In this document: positions 15,774-23,530 of the stretch, piece after piece
Layout: every line of letters begins with the position of its first letter
Numbering within the stretch: position 1 is the first letter of the stretch
Assembly: GCA_035934385.1 (NCBI GenBank)
Contig: DASYXY010000014.1
Coordinates: 62,001-126,000, forward strand
DNA: 64,000 nt
Direction: 5' to 3'
Origin: CF-118 sp035934385
GTDB taxonomy: Bacteria > Chloroflexota > Dormibacteria > Dormibacterales > Dormibacteraceae
Made by a program: the position numbers and the translations under genes
The notes under the pieces: model-generated
The model's input: the letters and a program-made list of their open reading frames with translations, nothing else
Databases searched by the model: none
Told to the model about the DNA's origin: nothing

Positions 15774-17027
15774 CTAGTCGCGCGCTCCGCGGAGACGCCA
15801 CGCCCCAACGGGCGCCACGGCAGCGATCGCCCCCACGGCCGCCACGACCATGACCGTGCGGGTGCTCGTCGCCGACGCGAGGGCGCCGGCGACCAGCGCG
15901 GACACCGGGATCGGGCCCCACGCGGCGACACGCATCACGCTCCCGGTGCGGCCGAGCAGGCCAGGTGGGGTGGTGGCCTGCCGGTAGGCGCCGGAGCTCA
16001 CCGTCCACGCCACCGCCGCGAAACCGTAGGCGAACAAACCAGCGCTGGTCAGGGCCACGGCGAGGCCCGCGGTGGTCGGCGCCAGCGCGATCGGCCACGC
16101 CGAGGCAGCGATCAGCACGACAGCGAGGGTCACCGTGTTCGGCATCGACAGACGCTTGCGGACGAATCCCACGGCAAGTGCACCGGCGAAGAACCCCGCC
16201 TCACCGACCGACAGCGCGACGCCGACGGAATCTGGCGAGAGGCCGACCACTCGGACCAGGTGCAGGACCAGCACCGTGCTGATCATCCGGAGGAAGAGGT
16301 TCGCCAGCAAGCTCGAGGTGGCGAACGCGCGGAGACTCGGCCGCGACGCGACGTAGCGCAGGCCCGCCGCGATCTCTTGGAGGATGCTCGTGCCCTCCTC
16401 GTCGTGGCGGGGTCCCTCTTTCTCGCGATGCCGGATCGTGAGCAGGGTGGCGGCCGACGCCAGGAAAGAGACCGCATCGACGGTCAATGCGACCGGTGCC
16501 CCCACCGCGGTGACCAGCAGAGCCCCGACCGCCGGCCCGGCTACGGATGCGCCCTGCTCGGTCACCTGGAGCCGGGCGTTCGCCGCCACCAGGGAGTCGG
16601 GATCCACGAGCTCGGGTAGGTACGAGCCATGGGCCACGTCGAAGAGCACGGTCAGCGTGCCCGCGACCAGCGCGACCGCGTAGAGGAGCCCGATCGAAAG
16701 CACGTGGGCGGCGTACGCCACGGGCACCGAGCCGATGGCAGCCGCGCGTATCAGGTCCGCGGCGACGAGCAACGGACGCCGGCGCACCCGATCCGCCCAA
16801 GCTCCGGCGACCAGGCCGAACACTGTCAGCGGCGCGTATGTCGCGGCCATCAACAGGCCCACCTCGAACGCGCTCGCCTTCAGCACCAGGATCGCGGTGA
16901 TCGGCAGCGCAAAGGCCGTGACCTGGCTTCCGGCCGAGCTGACCGCGGCGGCCGCCCACAGGCGCATGAAGTCGGCGTTGCGCCGCAGCGCCACAGGTCG
17001 AGGCGCAGCGGTGGCTGTTGCGCTCAC
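15774..17027 (-). CDS. MFS transporter (probable drug efflux)
   Basis: A 417-residue major facilitator protein with 12 predicted membrane segments. It has the A-motif-like GAWADRVRRRPLLVAADLIR between segments 2 and 3 and FDVAHGSYLPELVDPDSLVAAN, typical of the MFS_3 (enterobactin/macrolide-like exporter) group. It is coupled to the MarR gene by an ATGA overlap, so expression is probably repressed by that regulator. Substrate unknown. Confidence 0.85.
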   Translation of the reverse strand: MSATATAAPRPVALRRNADFMRLWAAAAVSSAGSQVTAFALPITAILVLKASAFEVGLLMAATYAPLTVFGLVAGAWADRVRRRPLLVAADLIRAAAIGSVPVAYAAHVLSIGLLYAVALVAGTLTVLFDVAHGSYLPELVDPDSLVAANARLQVTEQGASVAGPAVGALLVTAVGAPVALTVDAVSFLASAATLLTIRHREKEGPRHDEEGTSILQEIAAGLRYVASRPSLRAFATSSLLANLFLRMISTVLVLHLVRVVGLSPDSVGVALSVGEAGFFAGALAVGFVRKRLSMPNTVTLAVVLIAASAWPIALAPTTAGLAVALTSAGLFAYGFAAVAWTVSSGAYRQATTPPGLLGRTGSVMRVAAWGPIPVSALVAGALASATSTRTVMVVAAVGAIAAVAPVGAWRLRGARD

Positions 17028-17449
17028 TGCGTCGCCCTCTCGAGCGCAGCGAGCACGCGCTGGAATGCAGCCACGTCCTCGGCGCTGACATCCGCCGAGA
17101 CGGCCGCCTCGATCCTTGTGAGCAGGGCCGACATCTCGGCGATCCGCCGTCTACCAAGCGCCGTCGGGACGACCAGCGTGGAGCGGCGGTCGTCGGGATT
17201 GACCGCGCGCTTGACGAGCCTGCGCCGTTCCAGGCGGTCGAGGACCGCGGTCAGGGTCGTCGGCGGCAGGCCGAAGGCCGATTGGAGGTCTCGCATCGCC
17301 GGCTTCGACCCCTTGGGAAGGTGGTCGAGGTGGAAGAGCACCTGGGCCTCGATCTCGGTGAGGCCGGCTCCCTCCACCAGGCGGCCAAGATGCCGTGAGA
17401 CCAGCTGGTCCGCCCGCTCCACTGCCCTCAGGACTGGAAACCTGCTCAT
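17024..17449 (-). CDS. MarR-family transcriptional regulator
   Basis: A 141-residue winged-helix regulator. LTEIEAQVLFHLDHLPKG leads into the recognition helix in GLPPTTLTAVLDRLERRRLV, and the wing is KRAVNPDDRRSTLVVPTALG, all standard MarR features. It likely represses itself and the coupled MFS exporter from the palindrome just upstream of its start and releases DNA on binding a small phenolic or drug-like ligand. Confidence 0.9.
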   Translation of the reverse strand: MSRFPVLRAVERADQLVSRHLGRLVEGAGLTEIEAQVLFHLDHLPKGSKPAMRDLQSAFGLPPTTLTAVLDRLERRRLVKRAVNPDDRRSTLVVPTALGRRRIAEMSALLTRIEAAVSADVSAEDVAAFQRVLAALERATQ

Positions 17450-17454
17450 CGAAG

Positions 17455-17489
17455 TTAATGCGATATCGGATTATACGAAATCGCATTAA
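17455..17489. promoter_or_regulatory. Inverted repeat, probable MarR operator
   Basis: TTAATGCGAT and ATCGCATTAA form a perfect 10-bp inverted repeat with a 15-bp spacer that itself continues the symmetry (TCG...CGA). It begins six bases upstream of the marR start and is AT-rich against the GC-rich background, as expected for an autoregulatory operator overlapping the promoter. Confidence 0.7.
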
Positions 17490-17503
17490 TTGGGGGGGGT
17501 CGG

Positions 17504-17848
17504 CTAGCGGATTCGGTCCAGCTTCACCGCCTGTTTGATGTAGTCACGGAGGGCCGCCTTGTCGATGTCCTCGACCATCTTCATGTGCACGTTGCGTGCT
17601 CCCTTGCCTTTGCCCTTCAGCAGACCGTGCCTGTCCTCGATGGCGGTGCCGTCGCGAAAGCCGAGTGTCACGCCCGACTTGCTCGGGGTGATCCACGCAA
17701 TCGGCTTCTCGTAGCGATACATCGGGATGCCGTAGCTGATGAGCTCCTCGACGCCAGGCATGTTCTTGAGCAGCACAGCCCGAAGCTCGGTCACCAACGC
17801 TCGGTGCTGCGCCGGCACTTTGTTCTGGACGAACTCGTCGACGGTCAT
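17504..17848 (-). CDS. DUF1801 (YdhG-like) protein
   Basis: A 114-residue protein of the DUF1801/YdhG family. TVDEFVQNKVPAQHRALVTE leads into MPGVEELISYGIPMYRYEKP, AWITPSKSGVTLGFRDG and MKMVEDIDKAALRDYIKQA. The fold resembles iron-chaperone-like small proteins but the function is unknown. The ATG overlaps the preceding gene stop by four bases. Confidence 0.82.
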   Translation of the reverse strand: MTVDEFVQNKVPAQHRALVTELRAVLLKNMPGVEELISYGIPMYRYEKPIAWITPSKSGVTLGFRDGTAIEDRHGLLKGKGKGARNVHMKMVEDIDKAALRDYIKQAVKLDRIR

Positions 17849-18558
17849 ACGCCGATTTTCGCAGCGGCCGCGGAGTGCAGGGCGGCGATCACGGGCCGCG
17901 CATTGAAGATCCGTTTGATCCCGACGAGGTCCCATCGGCGCCCGCCGCAGACGACACCGAGATTGCTCTTAAGGATGCCGCCATAATCAATCAGCCGTAC
18001 CTGCGACGGGACGGCCGCAAACACCACTCGCATCGCCGGGCTGTTCGCAGACGCGAACTGGTAGAGCACCACGTGGGCCCGGGTCACGACCACCGCGAAA
18101 TCTCGACGCATGCCAGGTACAAAGCCCGATGGCGGCCATAGCGTGGTTTCGCCGGCGACCATGGGTTCGTCGGGGCCGAACAGCTCCTCCGTGGCGACCT
18201 GCAGCTGTTCCAGCGTCCAGTCGCGATATTCCTTGAACCCCTGCCACTGCACGACCATGACGTAGATGGCGAGGAGGTCGACCACGGGGATGGCCACATC
18301 CGGCACGATGCCGACCGCGTAGGTTGCGGCGAAAGCGTTGTCCCGCTTGCTGATGAGGCCTCGCGCGTGGGCGAGCTTGCCTGAGCGCTCAAACTCCGTC
18401 TGCGGCGTCAGCTCGATCTCGGTGGAAGGCCTCCACGACGTGCCGTCCCACCACCAGAACCCGTCCGGCGAGAATTCCCGCGTAGCGGTCCGAGTATGAG
18501 GATGTAGCTCATGAAAGCAGTCGTCTATGACAGGTATGGGCCGCCCGAGGTGCTGCAT
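17845..18558 (-). CDS. Hypothetical protein with N-terminal WWDG motif; start unresolved
   Basis: The recognisable part begins at about 18480 with REFSPDGFWWWDGTSWRP, a DUF2510-like motif usually placed right at the N-terminus of surface or membrane proteins. A hydrophobic stretch (PDVAIPVVDLLAIYVMVVQW) and a roughly 100-residue C-terminal domain with alternating strands follow. No ATG, GTG or TTG lies at the expected place. The nearest in-frame ATG, at 18558, would overlap the divergent reductase gene by 48 bases, so the true start is uncertain. The stop forms an ATGA overlap with the DUF1801 gene, which supports it as a real gene. Confidence 0.5.
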   Translation of the reverse strand: MQHLGRPIPVIDDCFHELHPHTRTATREFSPDGFWWWDGTSWRPSTEIELTPQTEFERSGKLAHARGLISKRDNAFAATYAVGIVPDVAIPVVDLLAIYVMVVQWQGFKEYRDWTLEQLQVATEELFGPDEPMVAGETTLWPPSGFVPGMRRDFAVVVTRAHVVLYQFASANSPAMRVVFAAVPSQVRLIDYGGILKSNLGVVCGGRRWDLVGIKRIFNARPVIAALHSAAAAKIGV

Positions 18559-19491
18559 CTCGAGGAAGTACCGCGGCCTGTGCCGAAGGACGATGAGGTC
18601 CTCATCAAGATCCACGCCACGACAGTCAATCGCCTTGATTGCCACACGCGCGAGGCGAACCGGAGCAACGGCCGCGTTGTGAGCGTCCTGAGCCGTCTCA
18701 TCTCCGGGGTGCGGGCGCCGCGGCAGCGCATCCTCGGCAGCGAGCTGGCCGGCGTGGTCGAGCAGGCCGGCGCCGCGATCACCGAGTTCAAGGTGGGCGA
18801 CAGGGTCTTCGGGCTGACAGGTCTTGGATTCGGCTGCCACGCCGAATACCGATGCACGCGGGAAAGCGCCCGCCTCGCCCACATCCCGGAGGGCATGACG
18901 TTCGAGAAGGCCGCCCCGATGTGCGACGGCGCGCTAAATGCGCTGTGGTGCCTGCGCCTCGCCGACCTGGAGACGCGCCGGAAAGTGCTGATCTATGGCG
19001 CGTCGGGCGCGATCGGCACCGCCGGTGTGCAGCTCGCCAGGCATTTCAAGACGGATGTAACCGCGGTGTGCGGCACCAAGAACCTCGAGCTCGTGAGATC
19101 GATCGGCGCCGGACAGGTGATCGACTACACGAAAGAGGACTTCACCAAGAACGGCGAAACGTACGACGTGATCTTCGACGCGGTCGGCAAGCACACCTTC
19201 GCGAGGTGCAAGGACTCGCTTAAACCCGGCGGTGTGTACCTCGCGACCGACGGGTTCAGGAACATCGCCCTTGCGCTGTGGACGTCGAGGTTCGGCGACA
19301 GGAAGGTCATCTTCCAGCTGCCTCCGGTTTACACGAAGGGAGACGTCCTCTTCCTGAAGGAGCTCGCAGAGAAGGGGGAATACCGGCCGGTGATCGACTC
19401 GGTATACCCCCTCGAGAAGGTGATCGACGCGACGCGATACGTCGAGACCCAGCAGAAGACCGGAAACGTGGTCCTGGCCGTCAGCGACTAG
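18511..19491 (+). CDS. Zinc-independent MDR-family NAD(P)-dependent reductase
   Basis: A 326-residue medium-chain reductase of the quinone-oxidoreductase type. It begins MKAVVYDRYGPPEVLHLEE, has VLIKIHATTVNRLDCHTREA, the nucleotide-binding turn VLIYGASGAIGTAGVQLARH, IDYTKEDF and DVIFDAVG. The zinc ligands of alcohol dehydrogenases are missing, so it probably reduces enones or quinones with NADPH. A close paralogue lies at 23527-24444. Start ATG 18511. Confidence 0.87.
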   Translation: MKAVVYDRYGPPEVLHLEEVPRPVPKDDEVLIKIHATTVNRLDCHTREANRSNGRVVSVLSRLISGVRAPRQRILGSELAGVVEQAGAAITEFKVGDRVFGLTGLGFGCHAEYRCTRESARLAHIPEGMTFEKAAPMCDGALNALWCLRLADLETRRKVLIYGASGAIGTAGVQLARHFKTDVTAVCGTKNLELVRSIGAGQVIDYTKEDFTKNGETYDVIFDAVGKHTFARCKDSLKPGGVYLATDGFRNIALALWTSRFGDRKVIFQLPPVYTKGDVLFLKELAEKGEYRPVIDSVYPLEKVIDATRYVETQQKTGNVVLAVSD

Positions 19492-19901
19492 CGAACGGCC
19501 ATTGCCGGAGCTAGATCGCGGGCACCCAGGTCGCGCCAGCGCCACGCCAACCAGACGATCGCCACGGTCGCGCCGATCTCGAAGGCGCTGAAGAAGACGT
19601 AGTAAGGCGCGGGCGTGCGCGCGAACAGCGAAGAGAGCTGAACGACAGTCATCACAGCTCCGGCGACCACGTTCGCCCAACGGTTGGAACGGTCGTCGAG
19701 GACCCTGGACAGCAGCACCATCGCGATCGGGATCTCGACCAGCGCGCCGGCCGCCAGCAGGAAGACCTGGCTGACGTCCATGCCGCCCACGTTGCCGGCC
19801 AGAAAGCCCTTGAGCAGCTTCGGGTCCATCAGGGTGACAACGTCGCAGTACAGGTAGTTCAGCGTCGCGAAGATCCACAGAGTTGACAGCCTGGTTTTCA
19901 T
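19488..19901 (-). CDS. DUF6326-type four-helix membrane protein
   Basis: A 137-residue protein with four hydrophobic segments. The N-terminal LSTLWIFATLNYLYCDVVTL and MDPKLLKGFLAGNVGG are characteristic of this small membrane family, annotated DUF6326. It is transcribed divergently from the tetR gene, with three TetR-like half-palindromes between them, so it is probably the TetR target. The start ATG 19901 is chosen over the longer frame because it matches the family N-terminus. Confidence 0.72.
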   Translation of the reverse strand: MKTRLSTLWIFATLNYLYCDVVTLMDPKLLKGFLAGNVGGMDVSQVFLLAAGALVEIPIAMVLLSRVLDDRSNRWANVVAGAVMTVVQLSSLFARTPAPYYVFFSAFEIGATVAIVWLAWRWRDLGARDLAPAMAVR

Positions 19902-19935
19902 GCAAATGGTCCTTTTGATCAAACGGGGGATTGAG

Positions 19936-20003
19936 CTTACGGCGTAAGTATCAACATACAGCGTAAGGTTTGTCAAGCGGCTGCGCTAGACTTACGGTGT
20001 AGG
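19936..20003. promoter_or_regulatory. Cluster of three TetR-like operator motifs
   Basis: The divergent region contains CTTACGGCGTAAG (19936-19948, a perfect palindrome around GGC), a half-site GCGTAAG (19961-19967) and CTTACGGTGTAGG (19991-20003), the last ending just before the tetR start. The repeated TTACG-GTAA pattern on both sides suggests shared control of the membrane-protein gene and tetR. Confidence 0.65.
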
Positions 20004-20008
20004 TGAGG

Positions 20009-20671
20009 ATGGCTGCACGACGAAGGCCGCTGAGCAGGGAGCGCGTGCTTGCCGCCGCGCTCAAGCTGGCTGACAAGCACGGCCTCGAGGAGCTGACCAT
20101 GCGCAAGCTCGGCCAGGCGCTCGGGGTCGAGGCGATGTCGCTCTACAACCACGTCGCCGGCAAGGACGACCTGCTCGACGGGCTCGTGGACATCGTCTTC
20201 GGCGAGATCGAGCTGTCGTGCGAGGGCCGCGATTGGCGGGCCGCCATGCGGCGCCGGGCGATGTCGGCGCGCGAGGTCCTTGCGCGGCACCGCTGGGCGA
20301 TCGGGCTGACGGAGTCGCGCACCCATCCAGGGCCGGCGAATCTCCGGCACCACGACTCTGTGCTCCGATGCCTGCGCGAGGCCGGCTTCTCGGTGGCGCT
20401 GACGGCGCACGCGTACTCAGCCCTCGACAGCTACATCTACGGGTTCGCCCTCCAGCAGGCGGGCTTGCCCTTTGACACTGGGGAACGGGCAGCCGAGGTG
20501 GCCGGGTCGATCATGCAGGCGTTCGCGAGCGGGGAGTATCCGCGCCTGGCGGAGATGGCGACCGAGCACGTGATGAAGCCGGGCTACAGCTACGAGCGGG
20601 AGTTCGAGTTCGGCCTCGACCTTCTTCTGGACGGGCTCGCCGCGCAGGCGCGGCCTAAAGTGGGTTCGTGA
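20009..20671 (+). CDS. TetR/AcrR-family regulator (TetR_C type)
   Basis: 220 residues. The HTH is RERVLAAALKLADKHGLEEL then MRKLGQALGVEAMSLYNHVA, typical of TetR proteins, followed by KDDLLDGLVDIVFGEIEL and a ligand domain of the tetracycline-repressor C type. ATG 20009 is preferred; GTG 20003 lies in the operator-like motif. It probably controls the divergent membrane gene and itself. The stop overlaps the next gene by four bases (GTGA). Confidence 0.88.
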   Translation: MAARRRPLSRERVLAAALKLADKHGLEELTMRKLGQALGVEAMSLYNHVAGKDDLLDGLVDIVFGEIELSCEGRDWRAAMRRRAMSAREVLARHRWAIGLTESRTHPGPANLRHHDSVLRCLREAGFSVALTAHAYSALDSYIYGFALQQAGLPFDTGERAAEVAGSIMQAFASGEYPRLAEMATEHVMKPGYSYEREFEFGLDLLLDGLAAQARPKVGS

Positions 20672-21477
20672 CCACCAACTGGTATATCTGCATGACCTGC
20701 GGCGTGCAGTTCGCACCATCGAGCACGCCACCTGGGCGGTGCGACGTGTGCGAGGACGATCGCCAGTACGTCGGTTGGTCGGGCCAGCAGTGGGGTACGC
20801 TGGACGAGCTGCAGCGGGATCACATCAACGAGGTCCGCGAGGATCTCGGGCTGACCGGAATCGGGACCAGGCCGAGCTTCGCGATCGGCCAGCGCGCGCT
20901 GCTCGTCCGATCGCCTGGCGGCAACCTGTTGTGGGACTGCATCACGTTGCTCGACGACGCCACCGCCGAATCCGTGCGCGAGCTCGGTGGCCTGCGCGCC
21001 ATCGCCATCTCGCACCCGCACTACTACTCGTTGATGGCGGAGTGGAGCCGCTGCTTCGACGCGCCCATCTACCTTCACTCGGCCGATCGCCGGTGGGTGA
21101 TGCGGCCGGACGACGCGATCCAGTTCTGGTCCGAAGAGATCAAGGCGTTGTGGGACGGGATGACGCTGATCCGCGCGGGCGGCCACTTCGACGGCGGTAC
21201 GGTGTTGCACGTGCCTGCCGGCGCCGGCGGCAGGGGTGCCCTGCTTGCCGGCGACATCCTGCAGGTCGCGCAGGACCGGCGGTGGGTCAGCTTCATGTAC
21301 AGCTATCCCAACTACATCCCGCTGCCCGCGAAAGAGATCGACCGCATCGTCGCGGCGGTCGAGCCGTTCGAGTTCGACCGCATCTACGGCGCCTGGTGGG
21401 ACCGCAACGTTGCCACCGACGCGAAAGCAGCAGTCGGGCGCTCGGCCGAGCGCTACAAGACGGCCCTAGGAAGCTGA
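20668..21477 (+). CDS. MBL-fold metallohydrolase-like protein with N-terminal zinc ribbon
   Basis: 269 residues. The N-terminus has CMTCGV and GRCDVCED, a rubredoxin-like zinc knuckle. The rest follows a metallo-beta-lactamase layout: LLVRSPGGNLLWDCITLL, then AISHPHYYSLMAEWSRCFD where the canonical HxHxDH is reduced to SHPHYY, GGHFDGGTVL and LLAGDILQV. The missing ligands mean activity is uncertain. GTG 20668 overlaps the tetR stop, implying co-translation. Confidence 0.75.
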   Translation: MTTNWYICMTCGVQFAPSSTPPGRCDVCEDDRQYVGWSGQQWGTLDELQRDHINEVREDLGLTGIGTRPSFAIGQRALLVRSPGGNLLWDCITLLDDATAESVRELGGLRAIAISHPHYYSLMAEWSRCFDAPIYLHSADRRWVMRPDDAIQFWSEEIKALWDGMTLIRAGGHFDGGTVLHVPAGAGGRGALLAGDILQVAQDRRWVSFMYSYPNYIPLPAKEIDRIVAAVEPFEFDRIYGAWWDRNVATDAKAAVGRSAERYKTALGS

Positions 21478-22683
21478 GCTTCTCGGCAGGCGCGCCACCT
21501 TCTCTACACCGGCGAACTGGCGGTGCGCCTCGAGGGCGACTGTGAGCGCGTCGCGCAGAGTGGCATCGCGGCGCGGATTGATTCCTTTCTCCCACCACAG
21601 GCCGAGCACCCGCAGCACGCCGGCCTTGCGATCGACGCGCGGCTCGATCCGCCCCACGAAACGATCGCCGTACAGGATCGGGAGGACGTAGTAGCCCCAG
21701 CGGCGCTTCGCCTCGGGGACGTAGACCTCCCACAGGTACTCGAATCCGAAAAGGTCGCGCAGCAGGCGCCGGTCCCAGGCGAGCGGATCCAGCGGTGCTA
21801 GGAAGGCGACCTGCGGCGGCACTCTGCCAGGTGGTTCGCCGGCGCCAATTTCGCGCTCGGCCTGGTCGAGGAAGTGCTCGTCTTCGGCGGGGATGTGGCG
21901 CACCTCACGCCGGCCCTCGATCTGCACCGCCACGATCCTGCCCTCCGCGACCAGCTTCTGGCGCTGCGCCACGCGATCGGCCGCACGCGGTCCGGTTCCA
22001 AGCCACACCTCTCCCGAACCCGCGGGTCCAAGCAGGCCATGAGCGCGGTATCGCGACAGGAGCTTGTGCGTGCGCTGCTCCTCGGTCGGGTGCCGCTCGG
22101 CCAGCAGCTCGGCCGCGAACAGCCTCTCGACCAGGTCGTAGACGCGCCGGTTGCCGTCACGCCGGGCAATGCCCAGGATCCCCGCGAGCGCAAGCGCCTC
22201 GAGCATCGCCCGCACCTGGTTGGTCGGCCGCCAGAACCAGTCGATCGCCGCGCGGGCGGGCATGTCGCCGGAGGTGAGCGGCCCGTTGCTGCGGATCCGT
22301 TCGAGCAGCTCGTTGACGAGCGCTTCGTGCTCCTGGAACGTGGCTTTCCCGAAGCGCTCGCTGTACAGGTCCCACGAGACGCGGTACCAGGGCAGCTCCG
22401 AGGTCGGGACCAGGCTCAGGCCCTTGTTGTACGTCTCGTACAGCCGCCGCTCGCGATACAGGAGGTCGTCGGTCCATTGCCGCCGGTAGCCGGCGACGCG
22501 CGCGAGCAGGACCAGGTCATGGTTGCGGCCGGCGATGTCGAGCGGGTCGAACTGCACCGAGCCGAGGCGTTCGAAGACGCGCATCACGCTGGCGGGCTCC
22601 GCGGGCAGGGAGCGCGGCGGAGCCAGGAAGTGGCGCAGGACCAGGTAGCGCCGCGCGGCCTCGGCCGAAATCGTCCTGGGCAT
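21466..22683 (-). CDS. YcaQ/AlkX-like winged-helix DNA glycosylase family protein
   Basis: A 405-residue member of the HTH_42 family that includes E. coli YcaQ, which unhooks interstrand crosslinks. SAEAARRYLVLRHFL opens the protein and GSVQFDPLDIAGRNHDLVLL holds the catalytic QxD-type motif (QFD). AIDWFWRPTNQVRAMLEALA, FLAPLDPLAWDRRLLRDLFG and YYVLPILYGDRFVGRIEPR follow in the family order. It likely acts in DNA-damage repair. It overlaps the convergent MBL gene by 12 bases. Confidence 0.85.
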   Translation of the reverse strand: MPRTISAEAARRYLVLRHFLAPPRSLPAEPASVMRVFERLGSVQFDPLDIAGRNHDLVLLARVAGYRRQWTDDLLYRERRLYETYNKGLSLVPTSELPWYRVSWDLYSERFGKATFQEHEALVNELLERIRSNGPLTSGDMPARAAIDWFWRPTNQVRAMLEALALAGILGIARRDGNRRVYDLVERLFAAELLAERHPTEEQRTHKLLSRYRAHGLLGPAGSGEVWLGTGPRAADRVAQRQKLVAEGRIVAVQIEGRREVRHIPAEDEHFLDQAEREIGAGEPPGRVPPQVAFLAPLDPLAWDRRLLRDLFGFEYLWEVYVPEAKRRWGYYVLPILYGDRFVGRIEPRVDRKAGVLRVLGLWWEKGINPRRDATLRDALTVALEAHRQFAGVEKVARLPRSSAS

Positions 22684-22732
22684 CGCGCGATGCTATTGGA
22701 CGCGGCGCACTCGCTGTGCAGAGGAGAGGATC

Positions 22733-23149
22733 ATGCAGGTCACGAAGAGCAGCTTGAAGACCAACCCAGGACCGACCGAGTGGTTCACGGGCGCCGTCTA
22801 CATCGACCCCGTCGCAGTCCCGTCGGGGCCATCGCGGGTGAATGCAAGCCTTGTGCACTTCACACCTGGCGCACGCACTGCGTGGCACACACACCCGAAC
22901 GGCCAAACCATCTTTGTCGTCGAAGGAGTCGGCGTAGCGCAGCGCCGCGGCGGCCCGATCGAGGTCATCCGTCCGGGCGATCGGGTGTTCTTCGAGCCCG
23001 GCGAGGACCACTGGCACGGCGCCGCGCCGAACCGGTTCATGACGCACCTGGCGATGCTCGACGTCGACGAGCACGGCAACACCGCGACATGGGCCAACCA
23101 CGTCAGCGACGCGGAATATTCAGCCGCGCCGGCGGTCGGGGAGGTGTAG
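22733..23149 (+). CDS. Cupin-domain protein (mandelonitrile-lyase-like)
   Basis: A 138-residue single-domain cupin. FTPGARTAWHTHPNGQTIFV supplies the first metal-binding His pair and Gln, and IRPGDRVFFEPGEDHWHGAA the second His. It resembles the small manganese cupins annotated as (R)-mandelonitrile lyase or carboxymuconolactone-associated proteins. AGAGGAGAGG precedes the ATG at good spacing. It is followed after six bases by the DUF2255 gene, so they likely form an operon with the reductase. Confidence 0.8.
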   Translation: MQVTKSSLKTNPGPTEWFTGAVYIDPVAVPSGPSRVNASLVHFTPGARTAWHTHPNGQTIFVVEGVGVAQRRGGPIEVIRPGDRVFFEPGEDHWHGAAPNRFMTHLAMLDVDEHGNTATWANHVSDAEYSAAPAVGEV

Positions 23150-23155
23150 TCCCCG

Positions 23156-23530
23156 ATGACTGCATGGACGAGCGAGGAGCTCTCCACGATCAGCAAAGCC
23201 GAAGAGGTCGACCTCGCCTCGATCCCGGAGTCCGGTTCGGTCCGCAATCGAGTGACGATCTGGGTGGTGCGTCATGGAGACGATCTCTACGTGCGGTCGG
23301 TCAGAGGGCGGAAGGGGGCATGGTTTCTGGCCGCCAAGGCGGCGAAGAGCGGCCGGATATGGGCCGGCGCCCTCCAGCGCGACGTCTCGTTCGAGGAGGC
23401 CGACGCCGCGCTCGGCCACGAGATCGACGCGGCGTATCGATCCAAGTACCGGCGGTACGCGGGCCGAATCCTGGACAGCGTGCTCACACCCGACGCGCGC
23501 TCCACGACGCTCCGACTAATGCCGCGATGA
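23156..23530 (+). CDS. DUF2255 protein
   Basis: A 124-residue DUF2255 member. WTSEELSTISKAEEVDLASI, TIWVVRHGDDLYVRSVRGRK and AWFLAAKAAKSGRIWAG match the family, which resembles small split-barrel flavin proteins in size and strand pattern. Function unknown. The stop overlaps the next gene start (ATGA), so it belongs to the cupin-DUF2255-reductase operon. Confidence 0.82.
   Translation: MTAWTSEELSTISKAEEVDLASIPESGSVRNRVTIWVVRHGDDLYVRSVRGRKGAWFLAAKAAKSGRIWAGALQRDVSFEEADAALGHEIDAAYRSKYRRYAGRILDSVLTPDARSTTLRLMPR

Noticed and set aside
21874..23526. Long plus-strand frame leading into the second MDR reductase
   Set aside because: It is antisense to the YcaQ gene and passes through two other genes; it is open only because of high GC. 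The reductase starts at 23527.
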